Shown here: piece by piece, positions 21,609 through 29,572 of the stretch | How positions within the stretch are numbered: the first letter of the stretch is position 1 | Layout of the letters: each line of letters begins with the position of its first letter | DNA from: DATEDA01 sp035286595 | GTDB lineage: Bacteria; Pseudomonadota; Gammaproteobacteria; Burkholderiales; SG8-39 | DNA length: 32,319 nt | Direction: 5' to 3' | NCBI GenBank assembly: GCA_035286595.1 | Contig: DATEDA010000244.1 | Span: 1-32,319, forward strand | The notes under the pieces: model-generated | The model's database searches: none | Told to the model about the DNA's origin: nothing | The model's input: only the letters and a program-made list of their open reading frames with translations | Position numbers and translations under genes: made by a program

Positions 21609-22669
21609 CGCCGCTCTGGGAGGGCTTCCGCCGGCGCGGCGTAGGCCTCGCCGCGCCCACGGACGGGACCCTGGTCCCGAGGACGTTCGGCGACGCGACC
21701 GCCGAGCATCTCGCAACCCGCCGCGGGTGCGGGCTGTTCGACTTCTCGTTCATGGGCCATTTCGAGATCGCCGGTCGGAACGCGCGTCGCGCCGTCGGGC
21801 ATCTCCAGACCCGCAGCGTCGGGTCGCTTGCGCCCGGCAGGCTCGCCTACACGCTCCTCCTCCGCCACGACGGCACGGTGCTCGTCGACGCGACGGCGTG
21901 GTGCCTCGCGCCCGATCGCTGGTGGCTCTTCACCGGTTGCCGAGCCGACCTTGCCGTCATCGCCGAGACCGCCGGCGCAGGGCACGTTCGCGATCTCTCG
22001 GGCGCGCACGCAGTGCTTGCGCTGCAGGGCCCGGCCTCGGCCCGGGTTCTCGACCGGCATCTCGACGCGTCGCCGCGGATCGGCTATTTCGCGTTCCGCG
22101 AAACGACGGTCGCCGGCACGCCGGTCGTGATCGGCCGGCTCGGCTACTCCGGGGAGCTCGGTTACGAGCTCGTCGTCCCGGCGGACGCGGCGCCGGCGCT
22201 GTGGCAGCGGCTCGCCGCGGACGCCGAGGTGCGGGAATGCGGCTTCGAGGCGGCCAACAGCCTGCGCATCGAATCGGGCTTCATTCTGTTCACGAACGAG
22301 CTGGCGAGGCCGGCCGATCCGTTCACGCTCGGGCTCGGGCGGCTGGTGTCGTTCGACCACCGACCGTTCGTCGGCGCCGATTCGCTCCGTGCGCTCCTGC
22401 GGCGCGGGCCAGAGCGGCGCCTCGTCGGCCTCGCGCCCGTCGTTCAGGAGCGGCGCCCCCGCTCGTCGACCGGGAGCCTGCCGCGTGGCGAAGCGACGAG
22501 TCGCGCGCGCTCGCCGATCTTCGGCTGCGAGCTTGCGTTGGGGTTCGTGCCGGCCGATGCCGCGGAGCCGGGCGCCCTCGTGGGGATCTCCGAAACCGAG
22601 CGCGCTCGGGTCTGCAGGCTGCCGTTCTACGACCCGGGGCGGGTGCTACCGCGCACCCCGCGCGGCTAG
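21593..22669 (+). CDS. GcvT-like folate-dependent aminomethyl/methyltransferase
   Basis: This 358-residue protein is of the GcvT/DmdA/dimethylglycine-oxidase family, which moves C1 units from amines or sulfur compounds to tetrahydrofolate. Family segments are FDFSFMGHFEIAG, LALQGPASARVL, GRLGYSGELGYELVVP, ANSLRIESGFILF and the C-terminal barrel ending LALGFVPA. The start is GTG 21593, inside the end of the exporter gene, so translation is likely coupled. It is not next to gcvH or gcvP, so a separate catabolic role is likely, for example capture of the C1 unit released by the oxygenase. Its TAG stop overlaps the TAG stop of the convergent regulator gene within the palindrome CTAG. Confidence 0.85.
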   Translation: MAQLLAPLWEGFRRRGVGLAAPTDGTLVPRTFGDATAEHLATRRGCGLFDFSFMGHFEIAGRNARRAVGHLQTRSVGSLAPGRLAYTLLLRHDGTVLVDATAWCLAPDRWWLFTGCRADLAVIAETAGAGHVRDLSGAHAVLALQGPASARVLDRHLDASPRIGYFAFRETTVAGTPVVIGRLGYSGELGYELVVPADAAPALWQRLAADAEVRECGFEAANSLRIESGFILFTNELARPADPFTLGLGRLVSFDHRPFVGADSLRALLRRGPERRLVGLAPVVQERRPRSSTGSLPRGEATSRARSPIFGCELALGFVPADAAEPGALVGISETERARVCRLPFYDPGRVLPRTPRG

Positions 22670-24069
22670 CCCTTCCGCGCCGCCCCGCGGTTGCGCTGCA
22701 ACCCCCACTTTCGCCGCCGGATCCAGAGCGCCTTGCGGCCAATGCCGAGGAGGCCGGCAAGCTCGGTCTCACTGTACCGGTGCTGAAAGCGGCGGACGAC
22801 CTCCTCGATGTAGTGCTCGACGGACAGCGGCGGCTCGTCGCTCGACGCGGCAACGGTCGCTTTGCCAGTGGGCCGGGCGTCGGCGAGCTCCTTGGACGTC
22901 AAGGTGTCGGAGTCGGCAAGGATCACTGCGCGCTCGATCAGATTCTCGAGCTCGCGGACGTTGCCCGGCCAGGGATAGCGCGCGAGGAACGCGGCCAGAT
23001 CGTCGCCGATGCGGCGGATCGGTTTGCCGAGCTTGCGGCCGTAGGCCTCGACGAAGTGCACGGCAAGGCGCCGGACGTCGTCGCCGCGCTCGCGGAGGGC
23101 AGGCACATGGATGTTGATGACGTTCAGCCGGTAAAAGAGATCCTCGCGGAACCGGCCCTTCTCCATCAACTCCTTCAGGTCGCGGTTGGTGGCCGCCACG
23201 AAGCGCACGTCGACGTAGACCACCTGCTTGCCGCCGACCGGGCGCACCTCGCGATCCTGGAGCACGCGCAGCAGCTTCACCTGCAGCGCGGGCGTCAGCT
23301 CCGAGATCTCGTCCAGGAACAGCGTCCCGCCATGCGCCTCGCGGATCAGGCCGTCGGTCGCGTGCGTCGCGCCGGTGAACGCGCCCTTCGCATGGCCGAA
23401 GAGCTCCGATTCGAGGAGCTCCGCGGGGATCGCGCCGCAGTTGATCGCGACGAACGGCCGCTCCGCGCGCGGGCTCGCGCGGTGGATGCTGCGCGCGACG
23501 AGCTCCTTCCCGGTTCCGCTCTCGCCCCAGATGAGAACGCTCGCATCGGACGGCGCGACCCTGCGCACGAGCTCGAGCACGCGATGAATCGCCGGCGAGT
23601 CGCCGATCACCCGGCGATCGGCCCAGGCCTTGCCGAGGCTGCGCTTGAGGAACGCGTTCTCGCGCCGCATCCGCCGCTCGTCGAGCGCGCGCGCGACCGC
23701 GTGCAGGAAGTCGTGATTGTTGAACGGCTTGATGATGTAGTCGACCGCGCCGTTGCGCAGCGCCTCGACCGCGCCCTCCACCGACGAGTAGCTCGTCATG
23801 AGGATGATCGGCAGCTCGCGGTCGAGCTCGCGCAGGGTGCGGATCGCATCGAGCCCGGTCGAGTCCGGCAGCTTGAGATCGGTGACGACCAGATCCACCG
23901 CGGCGGCGTGCACCGCCTTGAGCCCGTCGCGGACCGTCGCGGCCATCTCCGTGCGGTAACCCTCGCCGACGAGCAATAGCTGCACGACCTCGGAGAAGCC
24001 GGGATCGTCGTCGATCACCAGGATCCGCTCGCGGCGCTTGGCCTCGATCGGGTCGCGGACGAGGTTCAT
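22666..24069 (-). CDS. NtrC-family sigma-54-dependent response regulator
   Basis: This 467-residue protein has three domains. The receiver domain (about 15-130) has acidic residues D20-D22, phospho-acceptor D64 (VVTDLKLPD) and K114. The AAA+ domain (about 152-390) has Walker A GESGTGKE (182-189), the sigma-54-contacting GAFTGA loop (229-234) and Walker B GGTLFLDEI. A Fis-type helix-turn-helix lies at the C-terminus (ELAGLLGIGRKALWIRRRKW). It would activate sigma-54 promoters after phosphorylation by the kinase at 24066. Three sigma-54-like promoters lie within the adjacent 15 kb, so these are its natural targets. ATG 24069 overlaps the kinase stop (ATGA). Confidence 0.95.
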   Translation of the reverse strand: MNLVRDPIEAKRRERILVIDDDPGFSEVVQLLLVGEGYRTEMAATVRDGLKAVHAAAVDLVVTDLKLPDSTGLDAIRTLRELDRELPIILMTSYSSVEGAVEALRNGAVDYIIKPFNNHDFLHAVARALDERRMRRENAFLKRSLGKAWADRRVIGDSPAIHRVLELVRRVAPSDASVLIWGESGTGKELVARSIHRASPRAERPFVAINCGAIPAELLESELFGHAKGAFTGATHATDGLIREAHGGTLFLDEISELTPALQVKLLRVLQDREVRPVGGKQVVYVDVRFVAATNRDLKELMEKGRFREDLFYRLNVINIHVPALRERGDDVRRLAVHFVEAYGRKLGKPIRRIGDDLAAFLARYPWPGNVRELENLIERAVILADSDTLTSKELADARPTGKATVAASSDEPPLSVEHYIEEVVRRFQHRYSETELAGLLGIGRKALWIRRRKWGLQRNRGAARKG

Positions 24070-25079
24070 GGCGTCGCATCCGCGGCCGGCAGCTCGATCA
24101 CGAAGCACGCGCCGCCGCCGGGAAGATTCTCGGCCCGGAGCTCGCCGCCGAGCTCGTGCAGGATCTCGCTCGAGATCGCGAGCCCGAGGCCGGTCCCGCC
24201 GCCGTCGGGCTTGGTGGTGAAAAACGGCTCGAAGATGCGGCCGAGATGCTCGGCGGCGATTCCGGGGCCCTCGTCGCGGAGGGCGAGCACGACGCGCGCC
24301 CCGCGCCGGCTGCCCTCCACCTTGACGCGCCCCCCGCCCGCCATCGCCTGGGCGGCGTTCAGGAGGATGTTGAACACCACCTGCTCGAGCTGCCCGGTGC
24401 GCGCGAGGATGATCGCGTCGTCGCCGATCGCCGCGTCGACCACGACCGCATTCGGCCCGGTCCGGTGCTTCAGCAGCGACGCGGCTTCCTCGACGGCCTG
24501 CGCGACCGCGATCGGTCGCATCGGCTCGTCGTGGACGCGCGAGAAGTCGGTGAGCGTCCGGGTGATCGCGAGCACGCGGCCGATGTTCGACGAGATGCTC
24601 GCCAGCCCCTTCTCGACCAGCTCGGGCGCGGTGCCGCGCCGCGCCTGCAGGATCTGGACCATCGAGTGGATCGCGGCGAGGGGATTGCTCACCTCGTGAC
24701 ACACCCCGGCCACCATGAAACCGAGCGAGGCGAGCCGCGTCGTCTGCGCGTCGATGACCGGGGTCTCGTCGAGCACGGTGACCGCCGCGCCGGCGGCCAT
24801 GGGCTCCACCATCAGCCGCTCGCGCACCGCGGCGCCGTTCACGTTCCGGGTGACGGTCACCTGGCGGCGCACGCCGGAACCGCCAGCGAGCGCGGCGTGA
24901 TACGCGGGAAACCGCGCCGCGAAGGTCGTGCCGCTCCCTGCGGCCCGCGCTTGCATCGCGCGATTCGCAGCCACGATCCCGCCCCGCTCGTCAACGATCG
25001 CGACCGGCACCGGCAGCGCGTCGAGCAGGGACCGCTCCGGCCCGTCGACGGCCGGCCGTCTCAGCCGCCGATGCCTCAT
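24066..25079 (-). CDS. Soluble PAS-domain histidine kinase
   Basis: This 337-residue kinase has no membrane segment. A PAS-like domain (about 15-105: LLDALPVPVAIVDERGGIVAANRAM) is followed by the dimerisation/phospho-acceptor domain with H128 (GVCHEVSNPLAAI). The ATPase domain has N box NILLNAAQAM, DEGPGIA and GGGTGLGLAI. It is an NtrB-like architecture, suggesting sensing of a cytoplasmic signal. It is flanked by ATGA overlaps with the MFS gene upstream and the response regulator downstream, so the three are one translational unit. The stimulus is unknown, and it could be the compound imported by the MFS or ABC system. Confidence 0.93.
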   Translation of the reverse strand: MRHRRLRRPAVDGPERSLLDALPVPVAIVDERGGIVAANRAMQARAAGSGTTFAARFPAYHAALAGGSGVRRQVTVTRNVNGAAVRERLMVEPMAAGAAVTVLDETPVIDAQTTRLASLGFMVAGVCHEVSNPLAAIHSMVQILQARRGTAPELVEKGLASISSNIGRVLAITRTLTDFSRVHDEPMRPIAVAQAVEEAASLLKHRTGPNAVVVDAAIGDDAIILARTGQLEQVVFNILLNAAQAMAGGGRVKVEGSRRGARVVLALRDEGPGIAAEHLGRIFEPFFTTKPDGGGTGLGLAISSEILHELGGELRAENLPGGGACFVIELPAADATP

Positions 25080-26284
25080 GCTGGCTCCCTCGTCGGAACC
25101 GCCGCGCGCAGCGGCCGCTCGTCGATCGGCAGGCACGCGGCGGCGGCGATCACGCTCGCCGCGATCGCGATCACCCACACGCTGAGGTACGACCCCGTCG
25201 CGTCGAACGCGTAACCGCCGAGCCATGCGCCGAGAAAGCCCCCGATCTGATGCCCGAGGAAAGCGATGCTGAAGAGCGTCGAAAGATACTGCACTCCGAA
25301 GATCTGTGCGACCAGCGCGTTGGTGAGCGGCACGGTGCCGAGCCAGGTGATCCCGAACACGGCCGCGAACGCCCAGGTCGCCGCCGGCGACGGCGGCGCG
25401 ACGACGAACGCCGCGATGGCGACGGCGCGGATGCCGTAGATCGCGCCGAGCAGCTGCTTCTTGCTGTAGCGGTCGCCGAGAATCCCGGCGAGGAAGGAGC
25501 CGGCGATGTTGGCGAAGCCGATGACCGCGAGCGCCGTCATCCCCTCGACCGCGGTCGCGCCGCGGTCGACGAGGTAGGCCGGGAGATGGGTCATGATGAA
25601 GACCGTCTGGAACCCGCAGACGAGGAAGCTCGCGGTGGCGAGCCAGAAGCCTCGATGGTTCGCGACCTCCCGCAGCGCCTTGCCCATCGGCTGGTCCGCG
25701 GCGTGTCGCGTCCCGCCCGCCTTCCCGGCGAACGCCGCGGCGAGCGGTACGATCAGCAACGCCGAGGCCGCGAGCAGGAGCAGGGCGTTGAGCCAGCCGA
25801 ACTGCGAGATCAGCGCCTGGCCGTACGGGAGCATGACGAACTGGCCGATCGAGCCACCGGCGCCCGCGACGCCGAGCGCCGTCGTGCGGCGCTCGGCCGG
25901 CACGGCCCGACCGACCACGCCGAGCACGACGCCGAAGCTCGCGCCGCTCAGGCCCAGGCCGATGAGGAGACCGGCCGAGAAGTCGAGCGCGACTCCGGTC
26001 GTCGAGTACGCCATCAGCGCCAGTCCGAACGCGTAACAGACGCCGCCGAGGGCGACGACGCGCGCCGCCCCGAACCGGTCGGCGATCATCCCGGTGACGG
26101 GTTGAGCAAGGCCCCAGACGAGGTTCTGCAGCGCAATCGCCGCCGAGAACGTCTCGCGGCCCCAGCCGAGCGCCGAGCACATCGGCTGGAGGAAGAGCCC
26201 GAAGCCCTGCCGGGTCCCGAGCGCGATCAGCAGAATCACGCTGGCGGCAGCGAGGATCAGCGCAGGAGAACGCAGGAGCGGCAT
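25076..26284 (-). CDS. MFS transporter (monocarboxylate/oxalate-formate-like)
   Basis: This 402-residue protein has about 12 hydrophobic helices in two halves with a central charged loop (AGKAGGTRHAADQPMGKALREV). The N-terminal part (LGTRQGFGLFLQPM, GWGRETFSAAIALQNLVWG, GMIADRFGAARV) resembles the monocarboxylate/oxalate-formate branch of the major facilitator superfamily. It is the first gene of the operon with the kinase and regulator, with a 4-base overlap. Such an arrangement suggests that the transporter brings in the signal, or acts with the kinase as sensor. The substrate cannot be told from the sequence. Confidence 0.88.
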   Translation of the reverse strand: MPLLRSPALILAAASVILLIALGTRQGFGLFLQPMCSALGWGRETFSAAIALQNLVWGLAQPVTGMIADRFGAARVVALGGVCYAFGLALMAYSTTGVALDFSAGLLIGLGLSGASFGVVLGVVGRAVPAERRTTALGVAGAGGSIGQFVMLPYGQALISQFGWLNALLLLAASALLIVPLAAAFAGKAGGTRHAADQPMGKALREVANHRGFWLATASFLVCGFQTVFIMTHLPAYLVDRGATAVEGMTALAVIGFANIAGSFLAGILGDRYSKKQLLGAIYGIRAVAIAAFVVAPPSPAATWAFAAVFGITWLGTVPLTNALVAQIFGVQYLSTLFSIAFLGHQIGGFLGAWLGGYAFDATGSYLSVWVIAIAASVIAAAACLPIDERPLRAAVPTREPA

Positions 26285-26511
26285 TGATCGGAGCGCGGTA
26301 CGGGCGGCAGGTCGATGCTAGCGTGTTTCCTCCGGCCGACCAAACTCCGGCGCCGTCGCGCCTCCTTTCTGGCACCCGGCCCGCGCCCTTGATAGACTCG
26401 ATTCCCCGGAACCGTCGGCGATGGGATGGACAGGCACGCGTTCAAGCCCGAACCCCGTTACACGCTCGCGCGTCGCGACGCGAACGGCGTGTCCCGTCCG
26501 CTGAGCAACTG
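26285..26511. promoter_or_regulatory. Divergent promoter region between MFS and chrB-like genes
   Basis: This 227-bp gap should hold promoters for both strands. It contains a single TGTTTCC half-site (26324-26330) that matches the arm of the candidate activator site, and a TGGCACC (26370-26376) that resembles a -24 box but lacks a proper -12 box. No strong sigma-70 promoter is visible. Confidence 0.3.
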
Positions 26512-27498
26512 ATGGCCCGCCCGAGCGTGCCAGGCGGCGAGCCTCCGACGCGCTGGCTGGCGTTCGTCACCCAGCTGCCCATCGACGACGCCGCCGGGCG
26601 CATGAAGGTGCTGCGCACGCTCGAGACGCTCGGTTGCGCGGTGCTCCGCGACGGCGTCTATCTGCTGCCGGACTCGACGGAGGCGCGCGCCGGCCTGACG
26701 AAGCTGGCGGAGTACGTCGAACGCATCAACGGCAGCGCCCACATCCTCTGGGTGAGAAGCGTCAACGAGGGACAGTCGAAGCAGTTCCGCGAGCGGTTCG
26801 ACCGCTCGGCGCAGTATCGCGAGCTCACCAAGATCGTGGAGTCGCTGAAGGCGGGCTTCGGGATCTCGGACCCGGTCGCGATCAGCCGCGTGCTCGGGAA
26901 GCAGCGGCGCGATCTGGAAGCGATCAGCGCCCTCGACTTCTTCGGCTCGCCGCTCAAGGCCAAGGCGGAGAAGGCCCTCGCCGAGATGGAGGTCTCGGTC
27001 CGCGAGCTGATGTTCCCCGAGAGCCAGCGGGCCTCGCCCAGCGCCGGTGTCGCGCGCTCGAACCGGACCTACTTTCGTCGCGCCTGGGCCACGCGGAAGC
27101 CCCTTTTCACCGACCGTCTCGCCTCGGCGTGGCTGATCCGCCGCTTCATCGACCCGGAGGCGAGCCTGATCTGGCTCGACAAGAGCGCAACCTGCCCGGC
27201 GACCGCGGTGAGCTTCGGGTTCGACGGCGCGACCTTCCACAACAGCAAGCACGAGGTCACATACGAGCAGCTGCTGGGGAGCTTCAAGCTCGACCGTAAC
27301 CCGGCGCTGGTGAAGATCGGCAAGCTCGTGCACGTGCTCGAGGCCGGCGGGAGCCGGGTTGCCGAGGCGGCCGGCGTCGAGACGCTGCTCGCGGGCGCGA
27401 AGCGCCGCGCGACGACCGACGACGAGCTGCTCGCCGAGACCGAGAAGACCTTCGACCTGCTGTACGAAGCGTACTTCGAGGTGCCCGCTCGGGCGTGA
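26512..27498 (+). CDS. chrB: ChrB-like chromate-resistance regulator
   Basis: This 328-residue protein matches the ChrB architecture. The N-terminal domain (WLAFVTQLPIDDAAGRMKVLRTLETLGCAVLRDGVYLLP) is followed by a linker rich in charged residues. The C-terminal chromate-resistance domain contains RLASAWLIRRFIDPEASLIWL and SFGFDGATFHNSKHEVTYEQLL. ChrB is described as a chromate sensor/regulator, normally beside the chrA exporter gene. No chrA is present in this window, and the TauE-type exporter is a different family. Sulfate and chromate share transporters, so a sulfur-related sensor role is conceivable but unproven. ATG 26512 was taken because conserved sequence begins soon after. Confidence 0.8.
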   Translation: MARPSVPGGEPPTRWLAFVTQLPIDDAAGRMKVLRTLETLGCAVLRDGVYLLPDSTEARAGLTKLAEYVERINGSAHILWVRSVNEGQSKQFRERFDRSAQYRELTKIVESLKAGFGISDPVAISRVLGKQRRDLEAISALDFFGSPLKAKAEKALAEMEVSVRELMFPESQRASPSAGVARSNRTYFRRAWATRKPLFTDRLASAWLIRRFIDPEASLIWLDKSATCPATAVSFGFDGATFHNSKHEVTYEQLLGSFKLDRNPALVKIGKLVHVLEAGGSRVAEAAGVETLLAGAKRRATTDDELLAETEKTFDLLYEAYFEVPARA

Positions 27499-27567
27499 GC
27501 GGCGAGCGGGCGCCGCGGCGCAGTCGGCAGATTCCTCCGATCACCGGGGAGCTCCTCTCCTTCTTCC

Positions 27568-29514
27568 ATGCTCGGCTCGCTGCTGCGCAAGCTCCTGCAC
27601 AACCGGCGCCGCGCCGCGCGCGCACTCGCGCCGTCAAAGCCGGCGGAGCAGGACGACCTCGGCGCGGTATTCGGCGCGGCAGTGCATCGCGAGGCGTTCT
27701 CCTCGGCCTTGCAGGCCTACCGCGCGGGCGACTACGACGGTGCCGCGGCGCGCTTCGGCAGTGCCACGACGCAACACCCGGACGATGCGCTGGCGTGGGC
27801 GTTCCTCGGCCGTAGCCAGCGTGAGCGCGGCGAGGCGGCGGAATCGGATCGGTGCTTCGAGCGCGCCCGTTCGCTTCGCCCGGACCTCGCCGACCGATGC
27901 CGGGACCTCGGCGCGCGGGACTACACTCAGAGAGCATTCGCCTCCGCCCTCACTTGGTTCCAGATCGCGGCCGACCTGCGCCCGGGGGACCCTGACCTCC
28001 TGAACCTCGCCGCGCTCACCAGCGTCAGGGCCGGCCGGGTCGACGAGGCCGACCGCTGGTTCAGTCGACTGGTCGCGGTGTCGCCGAACGGCGCCATCCG
28101 CATCAAGCAGATGATTGCGTCGCTGCCGCAGGTCTACTCATCCAAGGCGCATCTTGCGAGCACCCGCGCGCGCTACGCCACCGAGCTCGACGCGCTGCTC
28201 TCCGACCGGGTCGTCGTGCGGGATCCACTGACCGAAATCCAGCTCACGAACTTCTTCCTCTGCTATCAAGGCGAGAACGACGTCGATCTCCAGCGCAAGC
28301 TCGCGCAGCTCTTTCTCCGCGCCTGCCCGGCGCTCGGGTACGTCGCGGATCATTGCCACGAGCCCGAGCGTCCCGGCGACCGGAGCCGTGTCGGCGTGGT
28401 CTCGGCGTTCCTGCGCTCCCATTCGGTCGGTGCCTGGTACAACCGCCTCTTCGAGCGTCTCTGTGCGGATGCGCGCCTCGAACTCGTGCTGTTCACGGTG
28501 AGCGACAACGTCGACGCGGCGCTCCGCGAAGCCGTCCGGACGCGGGGACGGCACCTGCTCCTCGAGCCAACGCTCGATGCCGCACGCCGGCAGATCGCCG
28601 CGGAGCGCCTGGACGTGCTCGTGTACACCGATGTCGCGCAGCTGGCGATGACGTACTTCCTGGCCTTCAGCCGACTCGCGCCGCGTCAGTGCCTGTTGGC
28701 CGGCCATCCTGCGACGAGCGGGATCCCCACCATCGACGAGTTCGTCTCCTGCGCGCTGCAGGAGGGGCCGGGCGCGGAGGCGCACTATAGCGAACGGCTG
28801 GTTCGAATGAGAACCATCCCCGTGGTCGTCGACCGCACCGCGCCGCGAGAGCGACTGCTCACGCGCACCGAACTCGGACTGCCCGCCGACCGGACGCTGT
28901 ACGTATGCCCGATGCGCCTGCAAAAGATGCATCCGGATTTCGACGGCGTGCTGGGCGAGATCCTGCGGCGTGACCCGAAAGGGGAAGTGATCCTGTTCGA
29001 CGACCACACGGCCCACGACTGGAGCGGGATCCTGGCGGACCGGTTCCTCGACAGCATCCCTGACGTGGCGCACCGGGTACGGTTCCGTCGCTGGGCGGCG
29101 CGGCGCGAGGAGTTCCAGAGCATTCTCGCCCGGGCCGACGTGGTCCTCGACACGCCCTGGTTCAATGGCGGCGTGACGAGCTACATCGTCCTCGGCACGG
29201 GCACGCCCTTCGTCACTTGGCCTTCCGAGCTCTTCCGGGGACGAATGACGTACGGCATGTATCGGCAGATGAACCTGCTGGATTGCGTCGCGGACGGCCC
29301 TGAGGACTATGTTCGGTTGGCCGTGGCGCTCGGTGCCGATCCCGCCAGACGCGCGGCGATTCGCGAGCAAATCCTACAGCGAAACGAAACGCTGTACGGC
29401 AACCTCGACGCGGTCCGCGAGTTCGCCGATTTTCTCGTATCGCCGGTTGCTGCAAGCCCGCGCGCCGCATCGGGACCCGCACCATCTCCACCCGGCCGCC
29501 CCGATCGCCGATGA
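27568..29514 (+). CDS. TPR protein with SPINDLY/O-GlcNAc-transferase-like domain
   Basis: This 648-residue protein has TPR-like repeats at about residues 42-180 (for example ALQAYRAGDYDGAAARF and DALAWAFLGRSQRERGEAAESDRCFERA). A GT41-type glycosyltransferase region follows at about 260-630, with RVGVVSAFLRSHSVGAWYNRL, DVLVYTDVAQ, LPADRTLYVCPMRLQKMHPDFD, LDTPWFNGGVTSYIVLGTGTPFVTWP and RGRMTYGMYRQMNL. Such bacterial proteins glycosylate proteins or surface structures, and targets are rarely known. The low-complexity Pro/Ala-rich tail (about the last 20 residues) is probably disordered. It has no obvious functional link with its neighbours. The ribosome binding site is weak. Confidence 0.85.
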   Translation: MLGSLLRKLLHNRRRAARALAPSKPAEQDDLGAVFGAAVHREAFSSALQAYRAGDYDGAAARFGSATTQHPDDALAWAFLGRSQRERGEAAESDRCFERARSLRPDLADRCRDLGARDYTQRAFASALTWFQIAADLRPGDPDLLNLAALTSVRAGRVDEADRWFSRLVAVSPNGAIRIKQMIASLPQVYSSKAHLASTRARYATELDALLSDRVVVRDPLTEIQLTNFFLCYQGENDVDLQRKLAQLFLRACPALGYVADHCHEPERPGDRSRVGVVSAFLRSHSVGAWYNRLFERLCADARLELVLFTVSDNVDAALREAVRTRGRHLLLEPTLDAARRQIAAERLDVLVYTDVAQLAMTYFLAFSRLAPRQCLLAGHPATSGIPTIDEFVSCALQEGPGAEAHYSERLVRMRTIPVVVDRTAPRERLLTRTELGLPADRTLYVCPMRLQKMHPDFDGVLGEILRRDPKGEVILFDDHTAHDWSGILADRFLDSIPDVAHRVRFRRWAARREEFQSILARADVVLDTPWFNGGVTSYIVLGTGTPFVTWPSELFRGRMTYGMYRQMNLLDCVADGPEDYVRLAVALGADPARRAAIREQILQRNETLYGNLDAVREFADFLVSPVAASPRAASGPAPSPPGRPDRR

Positions 29515-29572
29515 GCCGCGGCGATCGCTGTTCGAAGCGGGACGCTCGGTCGGTTGCGACGAACCGGCAGGC

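Noticed and set aside
22666..24702. Regulator gene starting at 24702
   Set aside because: The extra N-terminal part is an out-of-frame reading of the kinase gene. ATG 24069 gives a normal receiver domain and an ATGA overlap.
26370..26384. Fourth sigma-54 promoter upstream of the chrB-like gene (TGGCACC-CGGC-CCGC)
   Set aside because: The -24 box is good, but the -12 box keeps only the GC pair and no palindrome lies at the expected distance. One half-site alone is weak evidence.
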